From assembly GCA_020746875.1 (NCBI GenBank), contig JAGTJL010000014.1:124001-188000 (forward strand): a stretch of DNA of 64,000 bases. Reading direction: 5' to 3'. Within the stretch, counting starts at the first letter, position 1; each line of letters starts with the position of its first letter. Below, one piece after another: positions 11,479 to 21,886 of this stretch. The translations under genes and the position numbers were made by a program. The notes under the pieces were generated by a model. The model was not told the origin of the DNA. It made no database searches and saw nothing but the letters and a program-made list of their open reading frames with translations. The DNA comes from Rhexocercosporidium sp. MPI-PUGE-AT-0058. Its lineage: Eukaryota > Ascomycota > Leotiomycetes > Helotiales.

Positions 11479-11754
11479 CTATCCCCCCCCCTGTTAAATG
11501 TTAAATGTGAACTTTTATGGGCCGAATTCATAAAACGCCTTTGTTGATTGGTTATACTCCCTGACTAGTTAACTTAGCACAGACCAAAAGTAGGTCTGTT
11601 GTAAAAGCAAGGGTGGTTGTAGAAGGTTCGAGAGACCTCCGAAGTCCTTGTCGAGGCTGAGAATCAGTTAAATTATTGGATATACACCTTAGAAGGCTAT
11701 CCACAATCTCTCCAGTTTTCTTCACATTTAACATTTAACCGGGGGGAGGGATAG
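11479..11754. mobile_element. MITE with 33-34 bp terminal inverted repeats and TA target duplication
   Basis: The left end (11479-11511) reads CTATC, a C-run, then TTAAATGTTAAATGTGAA. The right end (11721-11754) is its inverse complement apart from one base in the C-run, one substitution and a one-base length difference. Both ends are flanked by TA (11477-11478 and 11755-11756), the duplication made by Tc1/mariner-type transposases. At 276 bp with no ORF it is non-autonomous. It lies 267 bases upstream of the Zn2Cys6 regulator start and may supply part of its promoter. Confidence 0.85.
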
Positions 11755-12021
11755 TAAAAGACAAACCATGCTCGAGTATGTGAAAGAAGCGAGCTAGCAT
11801 CCGACGGCGCGGCGGAGGCGTACGTACTCCTCGGGTAGGCGTGCCGTTGATCAATCGGCACTGGAGTTTTCCAAGTACCGCCCGCAGTCCCAAGTACCGC
11901 AGTCAGTCCCATTCTTCTTCCATCCCCACAAGACCAGAAACGCGGAATATTGTGGATAGGGGGAAACAAAGCCCCCAAGCCAAGCCGTTGTCAATCTGGA
12001 TTATCCTATCAACTTTCCTCA

Positions 12022-13978
12022 ATGGGTCGGAAGCGTTCTGCCTGTAATGGCTGCGCAGCAATCAAGACTGTTTGCTCTCAAGAGCAGCCCTGCAAACGAT
12101 GTCAACGTATACTCTTCCCCCACCATTACCTCCCTCAATCTGCATGATTGATTCTAACCCCGTGCAAAGGTCTGTCGCTGACTTGCGATTACCACAAGCC
12201 CTTGCCGGCACGAGGTCCCCAGCCGACGAAAGCCACGGGATACCGTACTCGGACGCAGCACAAACGGTCAGCCAATGGATGCGCTGGCTGTCTAGCCAGG
12301 TAAGTTGCTGAAAAGCTGTCATGTTTATCTGAAGTTGACTAAGTTCGATGTGTAGGCACAAGAAATGCGACGAACAGCAGCCAACTTGCGGCGATTGCAA
12401 ACGTCTTGGAGTGCTGTGCTTACCGAGGGCTCGAGTTCGGGCTCCTGGTGAGGTATTACCTGGCCAGGCACCGCGGAGAGGAAGTTCGCTTAGTATATCT
12501 CTGACTCCATCAATAGAATTTGTGGTGGAGGAAGACCCTGCCCTTAGCAATGGAGTGCTCGGAGCCGTGGGTCCGATACATGCTGAGCAAACGTACTTTC
12601 TCGGCCATGCATCGACTCTTCAACGAGAATGGATGACGCTCATTGATGCCGAGTCTCACGAAGTAATTCGTAAAGTGAATCTCAACGACAGCAATGCCAT
12701 GATTGTCCACCCAGGCGGTAAAGTAAGCGATGATCAGCCAAGTTCAACGGTTCTAATTCCCATTACGGCATTAAACAGCTTCGCTGGTGTTACTACAGAG
12801 AAACTTGCAAGTTGGTCCGTTGGGGAGAAGCACCTACTGAACCACTATCAGCAAGTTGTCTCCAGGGCTCTTGTGGTCGTTGACGACGAACACAACCCGT
12901 TCCTCCTGGCCCTCGTTCCTATGGCTTTGGAACACGATCCTGTAAGACACTCGGTCGTGGCACTGTCCGCTTGTCATATATCGAAAGTGTATCCAAGCTT
13001 CAAGAGAAATGCGTTGAAGCATCGCAGCTTGGCATTGGACGGTCTGAAAAGCGAACTCAATGCGCAGAGGAGAATCGAAGTTTCTCTGGCTACCACTCTA
13101 CTGCTAGCTCTTCTCGAGGTTTGGACGTCTGTCTGTTTTCCTGACACTTCTAACCTGTGCAGATTTGCGAAGGAAATTCGCGGAAATGGATTCTTCACCT
13201 CCACGGAGCCAAGGCCTTGATAGAATCGCATCAGGGGCGCAGTGTTGAGCACCCGCTCAGCTTTTTGATTGATCTACACAAGTTCTTATGCTGTATAGCT
13301 GCAATAACACCCACTTCAACGCTGAGTGTGTTGAACTCTGCGGCAGTTCCGCAACTAGATACAGGGAGCGTTTGCTCAACGAACCTCGTTCATCCGCTAT
13401 TCGGATTGGCCCGAGAGATGTATTCAGCAGTCAACCGCATAAGTCAGCTTGCTGCTCGTCGCAACAATCATGAGGGACTCCATTCTCAGCAGGACCCAGC
13501 TTTGGATGCTGAAGCACGGGATATCGAGCTTTGCCTACAGGGATGGAATCCACAACGAGAAAATCCGGATATCGATGGCCGGAAGTCACGCGAGGTTTCA
13601 GCAGCGGCATCGTCAATTCGGTCGGCAGCGACAATGAGACTGTATCAAGTGATGTATGGGCACGATGTTAGCAGTGGAGAGGTGCAGAGTTGGGTAGATA
13701 GTATTTTGTCCGCGCTGTCACTCATCAGACCTGGTTCGTTGTTGGAAAATCACATCCTGTTTCCCTTGTTCATGGCTGGGGTTGGGAGCGCGACAAAAGC
13801 GAACAGGCTCACTGTAGAGTATAGACTGAACATCATGGAGACGACAATTGGACTCGGTAATATCACTGGTGCTCACAGGGTTTTGGATACTGTGTGGCAG
13901 AAAATGAACGATGGCCAGAGCGCTGTCAATTGGGAACAGTTGATGGAACAGGATTATCCAGGGGTTATACTACTTTGA
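12022..13978 (+). CDS. transcription factor with two tandem Zn2Cys6 clusters
   Basis: Exons 12022-12106, 12170-12299, 12356-13118 and 13163-13978 give 597 residues. The first cluster, spread over exons 1 and 2, has six cysteines (CNGCAAIKTVC, then CKRC, then LTC). The second, over exons 2 and 3, is the classical form (CAGCLARHKKCDE, then CGDCKRLGVLC). Two complete binuclear clusters in one protein are uncommon. The rest resembles the fungal-specific transcription factor domain (LVPMALEHDPVRHSVVALSA, then LLLALLEICEGNSRKW). It should act in the nucleus and is a good candidate to regulate the neighbouring dioxygenase, monooxygenase and transporter, though that is inference from position. A MITE lies in its upstream region. 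Confidence 0.88.
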
Positions 13979-14020
13979 CATATAGTATTGTGTTCGTTAG
14001 TAGCTAGCCGTCGAGAGATT

Positions 14021-15092
14021 CTAATAATTCTCAACACCTGCAAGCTTCAACAAGGCACTACTCATCTCAGGTAACTCCAACGGCTGATTTCGGTCCCGCG
14101 GGTCCCTCTCGCCATCATCAAGGAACGTGCGGCAATCTCTGCGAACTATGTTGTCGTGTGGCCAATGTGTCGTTCCTCCAAACTCCTTGAATATCTCAGC
14201 CTTGGTTCTGAGAGCATCTGCCGATGCGAGCTTTGCTGGAGTGTACGCGGCATAGATTACAGTGCGTATGGTGCTGCTCAGCGGGGAGGGTTCTGAGCCG
14301 TAATGGATCGTACGACTATCCCACAGGATCAAGTCCCCAACTTCAGCGCAGACCTTTTTGGGATGTATTCCTTTCCCTGCAAACCATTCTAGCTGCTTTG
14401 CATCAAACATATACCGGTCCAGGGCAGTCCAGCTCGACTTCGTCTCCTCAGTCTGGGAATCGTAGAATTCGTCCCTGTACAGGTGGGACTTGGGATAGAC
14501 CACTAAGCCGCCGTCTTCCGGACCTGATGTTGAAAGGTTGATGATTCCCTGCACGCATTGTAGTCCTCTTCTGAGAGGGCTTTGGTCGGTGTGTTCCCAA
14601 GGAGGTTTTCGAGGAACATCTGTTCTGTTCGGAAACGTAACGTTGAGACTGTCGAAGCTGGCTAATAACTCATGCGTCCCCCAAATGGTTGCAAAGGCAT
14701 CTAGAACACCAGGCTCCATTCGTGCTTCCCACATGAAGCGCTCGTGGGCAACACAGTACGAGGCGAAAGTGTTGATTTTCGTTTGTACTGGAAGGTTTTC
14801 TTTCACCCAGGTTCTGTGGTCGTTGAGATCGAGATCTGTGCCGAAAGATTTTAGCCAGTCGAAAGCCTTCTGCTGGTATGCGAGTGCTCGATCGAGGGGG
14901 ATGGCATTCTTGACGACGGCGTAACCGTTGAGTCGCAGGTCCTCTCGCCAGTCATTGTAACTCAACTTTTGCCTGGAATCAAGATCAGCCTGGATCACAC
15001 GTACGATCTTTTACCACGTACGCAATATCATTTGGGATAGGAGGAGAAGATATCTCAGGAGATGTAGAAGTTGATGTTGCGCTTGGTGCCAT
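14021..15092 (-). CDS. phytanoyl-CoA dioxygenase (PhyH) family protein, 5' end unresolved
   Basis: An open frame from 14998 to the stop at 14021 encodes about 325 residues of a PhyH-type Fe(II)/2-oxoglutarate dioxygenase. The metal-binding His-x-Asp is in PPWEHTDQSP, and the distal His is probably in WDSRTIHYGSEPSP with a 2-oxoglutarate-binding Arg close behind in TIRTVIYAAYTP. The frame begins without an ATG. An ATG at 15092 opens a short Ser/Thr-rich leader in another frame that would join only through an improbably short intron of under 35 bases or a one-base error near 15000. Either the start is elsewhere or the gene is frameshifted. It is convergent with the regulator and probably hydroxylates a lipid or secondary metabolite. 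Confidence 0.75.
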
Positions 15093-15582
15093 TTTGGAAA
15101 ATGTGTTACTAGGCTTCGAATGTCAACAGATAGACGTACATGTGGTGTTGGTGAGACAGAAGGATACGAAACCGGCGCATTTTGGACAAATATAGGCCAC
15201 GATGTGGATTAGCACTGTGGCAATAGCCCGGAAAATGAGAACTTTTGCCCCAATGCCAGCTCGCATTTCCACGATAGCACGTTGCCCGCGTATGTGTAAA
15301 CGTTGTTTGTATTTGCCGTCGTATCGATTTGCCGAGTCAGCTTCAAAAGATGGCCGAGATCTCCGCTAAATCCACAGTCCACGCGAAAGCCCACTTATGG
15401 GCTTGCTCTGCGATCCTAGTAACCGAAAGACAACACGTTTCAGGATCATCTGATCGCGGTATTTGTGTCAATGTCAACTCAACAAGCACTGTACAAGAAA
15501 CTACAGCAGTGACACAAAAGCTGTCAAGACCTTCTCGGATATTTCTCGTACTTTTGTGTCCGGGGCCATCACGACCTACTCA
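15093..15582. other. shared upstream region of the PhyH and monooxygenase genes
   Basis: The two genes are transcribed away from each other, so this ~490-base stretch probably holds both promoters. An in-frame upstream extension of the monooxygenase exists from 15463 but looks non-coding. Confidence 0.45.
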
Positions 15583-16859
15583 ATGACCCCGAAACATCCC
15601 ATAATCATCATTGGCGGCGGGGTGGTTGGTCTCACCCTGGCCCAAGCCCTCAAGAAGAACAACATCCCCTTCGAAATCTATGAGCGAGACACGCAAATAG
15701 ACCGAAGCACTGGCTGGGGGATCACAATACACTGGGCGCTCCCAGCGTTGAGAACATGTCTGTCCCCAGAACTGTACGAACGACTGGCGACTATTCAAGT
15801 CGATCCTCAACAGGGAATCAGAGATACTGGTCGATTTCTGTTCCTCGATCTCGCGACTGCTGAGCCCGTGTATCAAATTCCCCCGAGTGAGAGGCTGCGC
15901 GTCAATCGACTGAAATTAAGGGCATTGTTGGCGGAAGGGGTGGATGTGCGATGGGGGAAGTACGCCGTTGGTTTTGATGCAGATATAGACGGAGGTGAGG
16001 GTGTGAAAGTGGTGTTTTCAGACGGGACGTCCGCGATAGGTTCTGTGCTGATCGGGGCGGATGGAAGTGGGAGTAAGATCAGGCGTGTGCTCCTGGGTGA
16101 GAGTGTTGGAAAGCTGAACCAACTTCCGGTGAGGTTCATGGGAGTTACTGTTCGTCTGACGCCAGAGGAAGTAGAGCCTTTGAGATCTATCGACCCGTTA
16201 TTGTTTCAAGGCAGTCATCGGGAGACAGGAACGTTTTTGTGGTACTCGACACTGTCCACTCCTGAGGTAAATGGCTCGAGTTCTGGAGAGGCATATTATG
16301 AGGGGCAATTAAACATATCGTGGATTGTTCGATCGGAGGATGATGAGGTGCCTACTGGAAATCAGGAGAGAATTATGAAAATGAAGAGCATGGCAAAGGT
16401 CTTTGAGGCCAGGTTGCGAAAGGTTGTTGAGGATATTCCTGATGACTCGGCTGTGCTGGAGATCAAGCTTCAGGACTGGCCAACCGTGAAATGGCCAAAT
16501 TTTGATGGGAAATTGACCCTGGTCGGTGATGCAGCTCATGCCATGACGATGTGTAGGTTAGAAATCCCCACGAGCAGAGGATGCTGAGCTGACATATCGG
16601 AGATCGAGGAGAAGCTGCCAATCATGGATTCACCGATGCAGCACGGTTGAGTGAGCAACTCATTGCCATGTACAGAGGCGAAATCTCCCAGAAGAATGGC
16701 ATTGAGGAATTTGAAGCGGAAATGATGCCGAGAACACACGATGCTGTGCTGTTAAGTCGCCAGGCATGCCTGGACGCTCATGACCTCAATAAACTGAAAC
16801 CCGAAAGCCCGCTGGTAAGCAAGAGAGCGAAGGTACTCCAGCCGGCGACGTTGGCATGA
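15583..16859 (+). CDS. FAD-dependent monooxygenase
   Basis: Exons 15583-16552 and 16603-16859 give 408 residues, normal for single-component flavin hydroxylases. The FAD-binding GxGxxG motif opens the protein (IIIIGGGVVGLTLAQAL). The second FAD/NADPH motif is VLIGADGSGSKIRR near residue 165 and the third is LTLVGDAAHAMTMYRGEAA near residue 315, the last one built across the intron. These are the hallmarks of the salicylate hydroxylase/zeaxanthin epoxidase group. It uses NAD(P)H and oxygen to hydroxylate an organic substrate that I cannot name. It is divergent from the PhyH gene and close to a Zn2Cys6 regulator and an intradiol dioxygenase, which suggests a small pathway. Confidence 0.9.
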
Positions 16860-17207
16860 TATTAGAGGACTATAGATAGATCATAAAAATATTCCTATAG
16901 CCTGTTCATCGTGATATGACTGAGATAGGAGTGTCCAGGGTTGGTTCAACGATGTGGTGTACAAGCAATTCAGAATGTGCAAGTCACAACCAGCATCTCA
17001 AAGAAGGGAGGCAAACAAGAATGATATCACGAGTGGCTAGATTTAGTCCTTGTGCTACTTTTTTGATACAGAACTCTTAACAGCAGAGAAGAACGATGGG
17101 CAGATATGCTAGACAATGGACATATCCACTTTCATCCAACCCCCCAATGGCATCTCTCTTCTGTCCTTCTCTCCTTAACGAGATCAATTTGGATCAGTAA
17201 GTACGAT
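16860..17207. other. convergent intergenic region
   Basis: It holds the 3' ends of the monooxygenase and dioxygenase genes. No feature is seen. Confidence 0.45.
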
Positions 17208-18489
17208 CTACGCCTCACAGCCCTCAACGCCAGTCACATCAGAAGCCTCAGAAGAAATTGCAGTAGTGCTAGTGACAAGAGTAGAGGCATCGACAGTGCC
17301 GGAGATGATAGCTCCAGAAGGAGTAGCACCCGAGGGCATAGCACCAGATGGAATAGCGCCAGTGTTGTTTCCACCTGGTCCACCAGATCCTCCTCCCATT
17401 CCACTATCAGCATTGGCCACACCACCATCGACGGTAAGGGATGCAGCGCCAGATATTGTCTGCTCGGAAGTGAGATCGATACCGAAAGCGACCCAGCCAA
17501 AAACACCAGCTGAGATGTCGCTACCAAGCAGCGAGTACTCGATCACGGGGTCGGTGGTGGCTGCTTCTTCGCTGAAGATCCGGTCGGCGGAGTTGAGGGT
17601 GATTTCTTGGGTGTTGGTCGAATAAGGGGAGACAGCTTCGACTTGGGTGATCAGGTCTTGATCGAAGAAGAGCTGGCCGACGTGGCTGACGTATCCACCT
17701 GTGTAGGTGCCATTCTCGTGTTGAGTACCGTTGAAGTGGGCGAGGACGTGAATGTGTGTTGCTCGCGAGGTGTAGTGGCCCGGGAAGAGAGTCTGAAATT
17801 GAGCGACACCCTCTTCGTCGGTAGGCTGAAGACCACGTAAGAAGGTGTTGTCGAGGTTGGCTGTGTCGCTGCTATCACCATTGCCGTTTGCAACGATTCC
17901 AGAGTAAACACCGGTGGAGTTGCAGTGCCAGATCTCGATCATTGCATCTGGGACGGGCTCGCAGGTTGCGACATCAATGACTTGGGTGTCGAGTATGAGG
18001 TCGACACCCTCTTGGGTCTCTCGAATGTCTTGTCGAACATACTCTCCGGTGACGTAGTATGGACCTTGTGTGACTTCCGGGGAGAGAATACAAGAGCTGT
18101 TGCCAGAGAACAGGATGGACTCCTCCGTTGCGTTGGTGTAGACTTCGCTTGAAAGGTGGGAAGTAGCCAGAACGCTGGTGGCGTCTCGAACTCGGAGATA
18201 GGGAGAGTCTGCAGCTGTTAGTGGAAGTGTATTTGGTTCGAGGGTGATGCAAACCCTCGGAGATGGATCGCTTCTTGCGGGCATCTTTGGCCATAGCAGA
18301 TCGGCGAATGGCATTCTTCTTGTCTAAACCGCGCATCTTCAGCTTCTCGGCGCAGTGGCTGAGATCGCGGGGGGCGGTTGCCATGAACGCTGCGCGCTCT
18401 GCGATTTCAGCTTGCATGTCGTGCCCTGGATGAGCGTAGACGTTGGTTGCGAGAATTGAAGACGCGATGAGGGGAGTGATGAGTTGCAT
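17208..18489 (-). CDS. secreted intradiol ring-cleavage dioxygenase-like protein
   Basis: Exons 18489-18255 and 18214-17208 give 413 residues. A signal peptide (MQLITPLIASSILATNVYA) precedes HPGHDMQAEIAERAAFM, as in fungal extracellular intradiol dioxygenases. The core has the expected landmarks: SPEVTQGPYYVTGEYVRQDI with candidate ligand tyrosines, then DAMIEIWHCNSTGVYSG, LFPGHYTSRATHIHVLAHF with the His pair, and VGQLFFDQDL. Such enzymes bind non-haem Fe(III) and can open catechol-type rings, for example of lignin or plant phenolics. The C-terminus is a Gly/Ser/Thr-rich tail with four repeats of the type GAxPSG, perhaps wall-associated or glycosylated. Confidence 0.88.
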
Positions 18490-19962
18490 GTTGGAGTTGG
18501 GGAAGTGATTGGAATGAGTTGTGCAAACAAGGAGATGCCGTGATGAATAAGGAAATTGTAGAAAGAGGTAGAGAATGAAGGTGTTGACGAGGATAAGGAG
18601 AAAGCCTACACTGGAGGGGTGAACGAAGTATATATGTTCAATTTCCAGAGGTCAATCATAATTCAGTTGCCATTGCCAAGAAATACATACTGTGAGTATT
18701 CGTCAAGCATACGCACATTGTTGATGATGCATAAAACGAACCCTGTGAGCGAGGTAATTCCGAAGGGGAGGCTAAGGAGAATCGCTTCGTCCGAAATTCA
18801 AGGGATGAAACATTGAGGCTCGATCGCCCTTCAGTGTAAACATTTGACATATACGGGACCGCCAATTGGCTGACCGGAGGGGCATTATGCGTAATGAATA
18901 GAATAAAAGAAGCATATCAGTCGGTGCCCCTACCGACGCGTATCTTCACTTGTGAGTTCGGGACTGTGACTGTGGCTGGAGGTGGAGTAAGTGACGCGTG
19001 TTGATGGTGGACGGAATCTTGGCGATAGCAATACCCAACCATAATAACACCACGTAAGTCATGAAGAAACGAATTGACCAACCAACCACACTGTTTTGTA
19101 TTGAATGATGGATCTTTGTTTCGATGCGGAGAAACTTGCTAGGTTGGCACATTGACGCAATCAGAGGCCGAGACCGATGCGGCTGATGCCCTGCTCGCCT
19201 TGATGCGCCTCGAAGACTTCCCAACTTGTGCCCGCATTATGATTCGTAGGATTGAGACCACAAGCAAAGGCCAAGACCCCCCTATCCATTGTCAGATGCT
19301 TGTGTGGCTTTGAAAGCCTCGTCGTCACGCAGAAGAATTGAGATGAGATTCGTGTATGAAGCCTAGTCCTGAAACGCCAAAGCGAGATCCTGGACTTCCA
19401 GTTGACTTGCCCGATTAAGCGCTTCTGGCCTCAATCGAACCGTCAGAGTCAGATCGAGAGAGAGAGAGGAGGGGTCTCGGCGAGCCCTATACGTAGAGTA
19501 GAGTGTTGATATTCCTTGCGGCATATCTCAAGCGATTTCAGTACATCTCTCTCGTCCTTCGACCGCTTCTAGCACACCCTACGATAAAAGTCAGCTTGGG
19601 TCCAGGATATCAAAATTCATCTGGACGCCTCATACAGTCGCACTAGGGCTCGTCAGCTTCAGCATCTACATCCGTTGATTGCGTGGCGACCTGCAGTAGT
19701 CAATGTTGATCCTTCGTTGTGGATCGTGCAATATCCCCCTCCACAAATCTTGCACATCCTCTGGGTTTGCTTGATGCATGGATCACACTACCGACATTAG
19801 CACTCATGATGTTTCAATTTACTCGGGCACAGCACTCACGTTCGGACCGCACTCGAAGCAACTTCGAAAGACTCCCGGCTACAGTAGGTCAGTCAACGTT
19901 CAAGCCAGCGAACGAAACGCAATCGAAGCTTTCCCATACGTTTCCTCTGTGAAGTCGTTGAA
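18490..19962. other. long intergenic region
   Basis: About 1.5 kb with no recognisable gene. There is a short GA-rich run near 19457-19472. Several ORFs under 110 codons overlap here on both strands; none looks real. Confidence 0.45.
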
Positions 19963-21445
19963 TCAACCCCACATCCCATTGCTGCCAGCTCCGGACATCA
20001 TTTCCGCAACGAGACAATCTTCAACACAGAGACCCATATGTACCTTGACATTTTTCTCCGTTCCATGTGTCCCAGCATCGTTGGACTGCCATGATTGAGT
20101 CGAGCCTGGCACAAAAAATCCACCTTCATCCGAAATCTCGTAGCAATCTTCACACCACCACCTATGACAATTCTCGCAGAATCGGCTTCGGAGACAATCT
20201 GTGCATCTCAGAAGCAGTCTATCCTCGAATCCTGGAAACGGGGTTTTGGCAGCCTTGACGGTCGACGAGTGAAGAGGAGGGGGAGCAAGCATTGGGAACC
20301 TCTCTAACGGCGCCTGCTTGAATTTCGCAATCCCTTCAGGCCCTTTCTTACAACGAAAGCAACCCCCGATAGAATGGGTAGCCACACGCGATGAAAGATG
20401 GGCTCCGGAGCTTCGATACCATGGACTTACTGGCCTGCCATTGCTTATCATGGCCGAGGAATGCCGCAGTCCATTGCACAAGACAGCATCAAAGCTGATA
20501 ATGCCCAGGCAAGCGTACATGGTATTTGCCCACTCCAAAGACGGAGGCTTGCCTAATACCTTGCCACCGGCCTGATACCATCGATCAGCACCACATGCCA
20601 GTTCATCAGCAAGTGTATCTCCAGATTTCTGATTGAATTGAGCTCCTATCTGTGCTCCAGGACTAAACACTACACCACCATCGGCTGACCAGAAATCACT
20701 AGGTGATATGTTTCGATGAACATCGTCCACCTGCTGAGGATATCTAGGGGCGAGAGGTGTATCCTTTGGTCCAAATATATATAGCCCTCGAAGCTTTGGG
20801 GTGTTTTCTGGTCGAGATGGACGGACGGCATAGAGCAAGGCCTGCTGTAACTTTCTCTCGTTGAGATTCTGAACCTCCCGTATAGACAGTATCCGCACGT
20901 TGAAGTGGTCTTGGATTATTATGTCAGAAATCAGATCTGAAGTCACCGACAGCCCATCGAGGATTAAGGTCTGGACATGTTGAAGGATGTGTCGACGTCG
21001 GAGGGTATTGAATATGCCTTGGAGGGGACCACCGTAGAAGCTGGGACAGTTAGCCTAGTCTGTAGAAGAAGATTTATAGCTCATACTCGTCCTCAGTCAC
21101 ATTCTCGTCTATTGCACTTGTTTAGTAAGTCAAAGCATCGCTTGGTAGCCGGGGAGAGAGGCCCAACTGACCCAGCTGTACATTTCTCCACGTCTCGCCC
21201 CCATGATCGATTCCAGCGATATCAAACTGCGCAGACCTGACCTTCATAAGATCAAGATGTCTGAACACGGTCGGCGAGTCTCGAAATAGGGACCGGAAGG
21301 ATTTGGAGGTTGCCCCAAGAGCGAGAAGGCTGGAGGGTGGTAGGTACGGAGTCGTCTGGCCGAGTACAAGCGTATTGGAGAGAAGCTGCAGCAGTGTCGT
21401 TGGCAGAGAAGAATGGTTTGATGTTGGTGGAAGAGCGTCCTCCAT
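19963..21445 (-). CDS. F-box-like protein with Cys-rich C-terminal region, contains a 22-base exon
   Basis: Exons 21445-21172, 21108-21087 (22 bases) and 21040-19963 join to 457 residues. The frame fits only with the tiny exon, which supplies Asp-Glu-Asn-Val-Thr-Glu-Asp. Residues ~14-60 (LPTTLLQLLSNTLVL, then LLALGATSKSFRSLFRDS) look like an F-box, which would recruit substrates to an SCF ubiquitin ligase. The C-terminal third has paired cysteines (CFRCKKG, then LRCTDCLRSRFCENCHRWWC and CEDCYE), probably zinc-binding. It is divergent from the Ufd1-like gene, so both may share regulation and a ubiquitin-linked role. The F-box call is by pattern only. Confidence 0.78.
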
Positions 21446-21886
21446 AGCATGAAAATACCATAAAAGAGAAGGAAATGACAAGAGTTTGTAGGGCTACGGG
21501 TGGACGTTTAAAAAGGATGTAGATATTATATGTTCTCTTCGTTCAGCGTTAGGATCGCGGCGGTCTTCGATTTGATACCCACGTGACAGTGCGCTAAGGA
21601 TTTAAGCTTATTTCTAATCGTCCTTATCGCCCTTATCGCCCTTATCTCTGTGTTATCGGGCTGATGATGATGCAGCGCTTGATGCCTTTGCCGCTGGAGG
21701 GGCTGGGCTGGCATTGTCGCAGGGCATGGCATCTTCGAGAACGAAATTCTGACAAACTCCGTTCACAACAACGCCAGATTCACAACCACCTATGATCATA
21801 CCTCCCCCATATTCCAGATATATATCCTTCGACTGCATCTACGCGACATATGATCCTTCAAATTAACAAATTCGCCACAGCTCAAC
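21446..21886. other. bidirectional promoter region
   Basis: About 440 bases between two divergent genes; it includes a cluster of GATA-type sites listed separately. Confidence 0.5.
21622..21658. promoter_or_regulatory. cluster of four GATA-factor-like sites
   Basis: TTATC (GATAA on the other strand) occurs four times within 37 bases at about 10-base spacing. Spacing of one helical turn and position between two divergent genes suggest binding by a GATA factor, but a simple tandem duplication is equally possible. Confidence 0.4.

Noticed and set aside
15463..15582. Upstream in-frame extension of the FAD monooxygenase
   Set aside because: The flavin-binding motif begins right after the ATG at 15583, as in the family; the extension has no targeting features.
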